A stretch of 7,792 nucleotides of DNA from Bacteroidota bacterium (GTDB lineage Bacteria > Bacteroidota > Bacteroidia > Chitinophagales > LD1). The stretch spans positions 1 through 7,792 of the forward strand of contig JAQBNQ010000526.1 in assembly GCA_028288545.1 (NCBI GenBank). The letters are read 5' to 3'. Under the pieces are notes generated by a model. The model saw only the letters and a list, made by a program, of their open reading frames with translations, did no database searches and had not been told where the DNA came from. The translations under genes and the position numbers were made by a program. Below, in pieces: positions 6,773 to 7,792 of the stretch (position 1 is its first letter; each line of letters opens with the position of its first letter).

Positions 6773-6860
6773 CTCCTAAAGAGAGATAATCGTAGGACGT
6801 TATTGATTTTTAGGAGTTGAAATAGAGAATAAGGACACACTTCCCGGGTGGAACCGGGAA
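6773..6860 (+). ncRNA. Structured 5' leader with two hairpins, candidate cis-regulatory RNA
   Basis: The first element has an 8-bp outer stem, CTCCTAAA (6773-6780) with TTTAGGAG (6809-6816), enclosing a smaller stem in which ATAA-[T]-CG (6786-6792) pairs with CGTTAT (6798-6803) around a 5-nt TAGGA loop. The second is an exact 7-bp GC-rich hairpin, TTCCCGG (6841-6847) with CCGGGAA (6854-6860), loop GTGGAA. No run of U follows, so the second hairpin is not an intrinsic terminator. The outer stem begins almost exactly at the start point predicted from the -7 element. Match to a known riboswitch class: none that I recognise. Confidence 0.4.
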
Positions 6861-6899
6861 AAACGGACATTAAGTTTTTTAATTTTAAAAAAATCAGCT

Positions 6900-7340
6900 A
6901 TGAATCACTCTACCTCAAAGGGTCTAGGAATTCATTGTCATGACCATGGTCATACAATGAGGTTTTATGTAAAAACACTCTTCGCAGTGCTTTTTCTAGT
7001 TTTGGCTATTCAGTTTAATGGCCAGGCGCAGGGAGCCCGCCCTTCCTGCAATATTTCGGGACCACTTGAGGCAGTAGCCGGTGGACCGGATATCCTTATT
7101 AACGTGGAGGTGGCACATAGTACTGCCAATCCCACTATCAGCTATGCTTTTACCAGCAACTCTGCAAAGGCGGTTGTTCGTAAGCAGGGTCCTGTTGTTT
7201 ACAATGCTGCAAAAAATACGGCTACGCAGCAACTTACTGTAAGTCCGGGAATCCAGGGATCAGAATTTAATCTTAAAATAACTGTAACCACCGCAAACGG
7301 AGTTTCTGCTTGTAGTCAATCAGTATCTGTATCCCAATAA
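6900..7340 (+). CDS. Secreted single-domain PKD-like protein, first of a tandem paralog pair
   Basis: The product has 146 residues. A signal peptide runs to about residue 44 (hydrophobic core 27-38, LFAVLFLVLAIQ; likely cut near GQAQG). The mature part is one compact beta domain with CNISGPLE at 50-57, TISYAFTSNS at 79-88, a valine-rich middle and a late NLKITVTTANGVSACS at 124-139. C50 and C138 are placed at the two ends of the domain and may form a disulfide. This pattern resembles PKD/Ig-like repeats of large Bacteroidota surface proteins, here standing alone. The N terminus is odd: residues 1-20 carry a His/Cys-rich stretch (IHCHDHGHTM). Starting at M20 (ATG at 6957) would give a more ordinary signal peptide; no Shine-Dalgarno separates the options. 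The gene after it begins 10 bp downstream and is a paralog, so the two share a transcript. Function unknown; an adhesin or matrix role is a guess. Confidence 0.8.
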   Translation: MNHSTSKGLGIHCHDHGHTMRFYVKTLFAVLFLVLAIQFNGQAQGARPSCNISGPLEAVAGGPDILINVEVAHSTANPTISYAFTSNSAKAVVRKQGPVVYNAAKNTATQQLTVSPGIQGSEFNLKITVTTANGVSACSQSVSVSQ

Positions 7341-7350
7341 TTGTAAATCC

Positions 7351-7792
7351 ATGACTCTAAATATGCTCCCTAATCTTTCACCTACTAAGTTTAAAAAATT
7401 TTCTATGAAAAATCTTTTTACTTGTTGTACCCAATTGACAAATGCTTTTGGCAATTGTACGGGCAACATTAAGGTAATCTTAATGTTGCTTTTTTTTGTG
7501 GCTACCGGTAATGTGGTAAAAGCACAGAATCCTCCTCCTGCATGTAACATTGTAGGACCATTGACTGCCTGTGCTAACCATAACCCGGCTGACACAACGC
7601 ATGATTTTTTAATTATCATCCAGGTAGCGAGGGCAACAACCTCTTCTACTATTTCCTACTCGTTTGCGAGTAACTCTTCCGGAGCTTTTATCCGGAAAGA
7701 TTTACACGGAACTATAGTAGGACCAGCAAACAACACTGCAACAGGCGTAACCCTTGCACAGTGTAATCCGCTTGTTGGGGTAAATTATAACC
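7351..7792 (+). CDS. Secreted PKD-like protein paralog, 3' end cut by window edge
   Basis: The frame is open for 147 codons from the ATG at 7351 to the edge, with no stop. A hydrophobic core at 42-51 (VILMLLFFVA) and an AQ at 58-59 mark the signal peptide. It sits behind an unusually long, cysteine-containing n-region; the alternative starts M5 (7363) and M19 (7405) would shorten it. The mature part aligns with the preceding gene: CNIVGPL at 65-71 with CNISGPL, TISYSFASNSSGAFIRK at 100-116 with TISYAFTSNSAKAVVRK, and NNTATGVTL with KNTATQQLT. It adds a TACANHNPADTTHD insertion after the first motif. It is probably the start of a longer protein, since such domains usually occur in arrays. With 10 bp between the genes it is likely in the same operon, and the pair probably arose by tandem duplication. 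Confidence 0.75.
   Translation, partial: MTLNMLPNLSPTKFKKFSMKNLFTCCTQLTNAFGNCTGNIKVILMLLFFVATGNVVKAQNPPPACNIVGPLTACANHNPADTTHDFLIIIQVARATTSSTISYSFASNSSGAFIRKDLHGTIVGPANNTATGVTLAQCNPLVGVNYN

Larger units (their letters stand above)
6423..6899. other. 477-bp gene-free regulatory gap between the LuxR gene and the secreted-protein operon
   Basis: No credible coding frame is seen here. The stretch is AT-rich and holds what separates two divergent transcription units: a possible minus-strand promoter for the regulator (6495-6525), an 8-3-8 palindrome (6637-6655), an inverted GTTACAAC/GTTGTAAC pair (6580-6587 and 6656-6663), a -7 element for the plus-strand operon (6762-6769), and a structured leader (6773-6860). 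The individual sites are listed separately. Confidence 0.7.

Overview
The window looks like a chromosomal segment of a Bacteroidota bacterium, most likely from the Chitinophagia/Sphingobacteriia side. The grounds are a Gram-negative outer-membrane gene (lpxB) next to surE, AT-rich intergenic DNA with a match to the Bacteroidota -7 promoter element (TAnnTTTG), almost no Shine-Dalgarno sequences, a PAS-LuxR regulator, and secreted proteins built on a 'CNIxGP' PKD-like fold common in that phylum. The taxonomic call is inference; there is no rRNA or other marker.

Left block (1-4173, all minus strand) reads as one tightly packed operon in the order surE, a small three-helix membrane protein, lpxB, a secreted 161-residue protein with two cysteines, and a lipoprotein with a YncE-like beta-propeller that runs off the left edge. 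The first four genes are joined by a 2-nt gap, a 1-nt TGATG overlap and a 4-nt ATGA overlap; the fifth follows after 57 bp. The operon combines nucleotide salvage/stress (SurE), lipid A synthesis (LpxB) and envelope proteins of unknown role.

Middle block (4174-5616, plus strand) is divergent from surE across a 109-bp gap carrying a perfect 15-bp palindrome. It holds a two-gene, ATGA-overlapped operon: a four-helix EXPERA-type protein that resembles eukaryotic TMEM97/sigma-2 receptor, and a classical short-chain dehydrogenase/reductase. Together they suggest a lipid or isoprenoid modification pair, but the substrate is unknown.

Next, on the minus strand (5613-6422), is a PAS-LuxR transcription factor whose stop codon overlaps that of the dehydrogenase tail to tail. 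It diverges across a 477-bp gene-free, regulation-rich gap from a tandem pair of paralogous secreted proteins (6900-7340, and 7351 running off the right edge). The gap holds inverted repeats, a -7 promoter element, and a transcript leader predicted to fold into two hairpins. The simplest reading is that the regulator and the surface-protein cluster form a regulatory neighbourhood, but this is inference from layout.

No rRNA, tRNA, CRISPR array, insertion sequence or integrase was seen. The most unusual items are the TMEM97-like gene and the structured leader ahead of the secreted paralogs.
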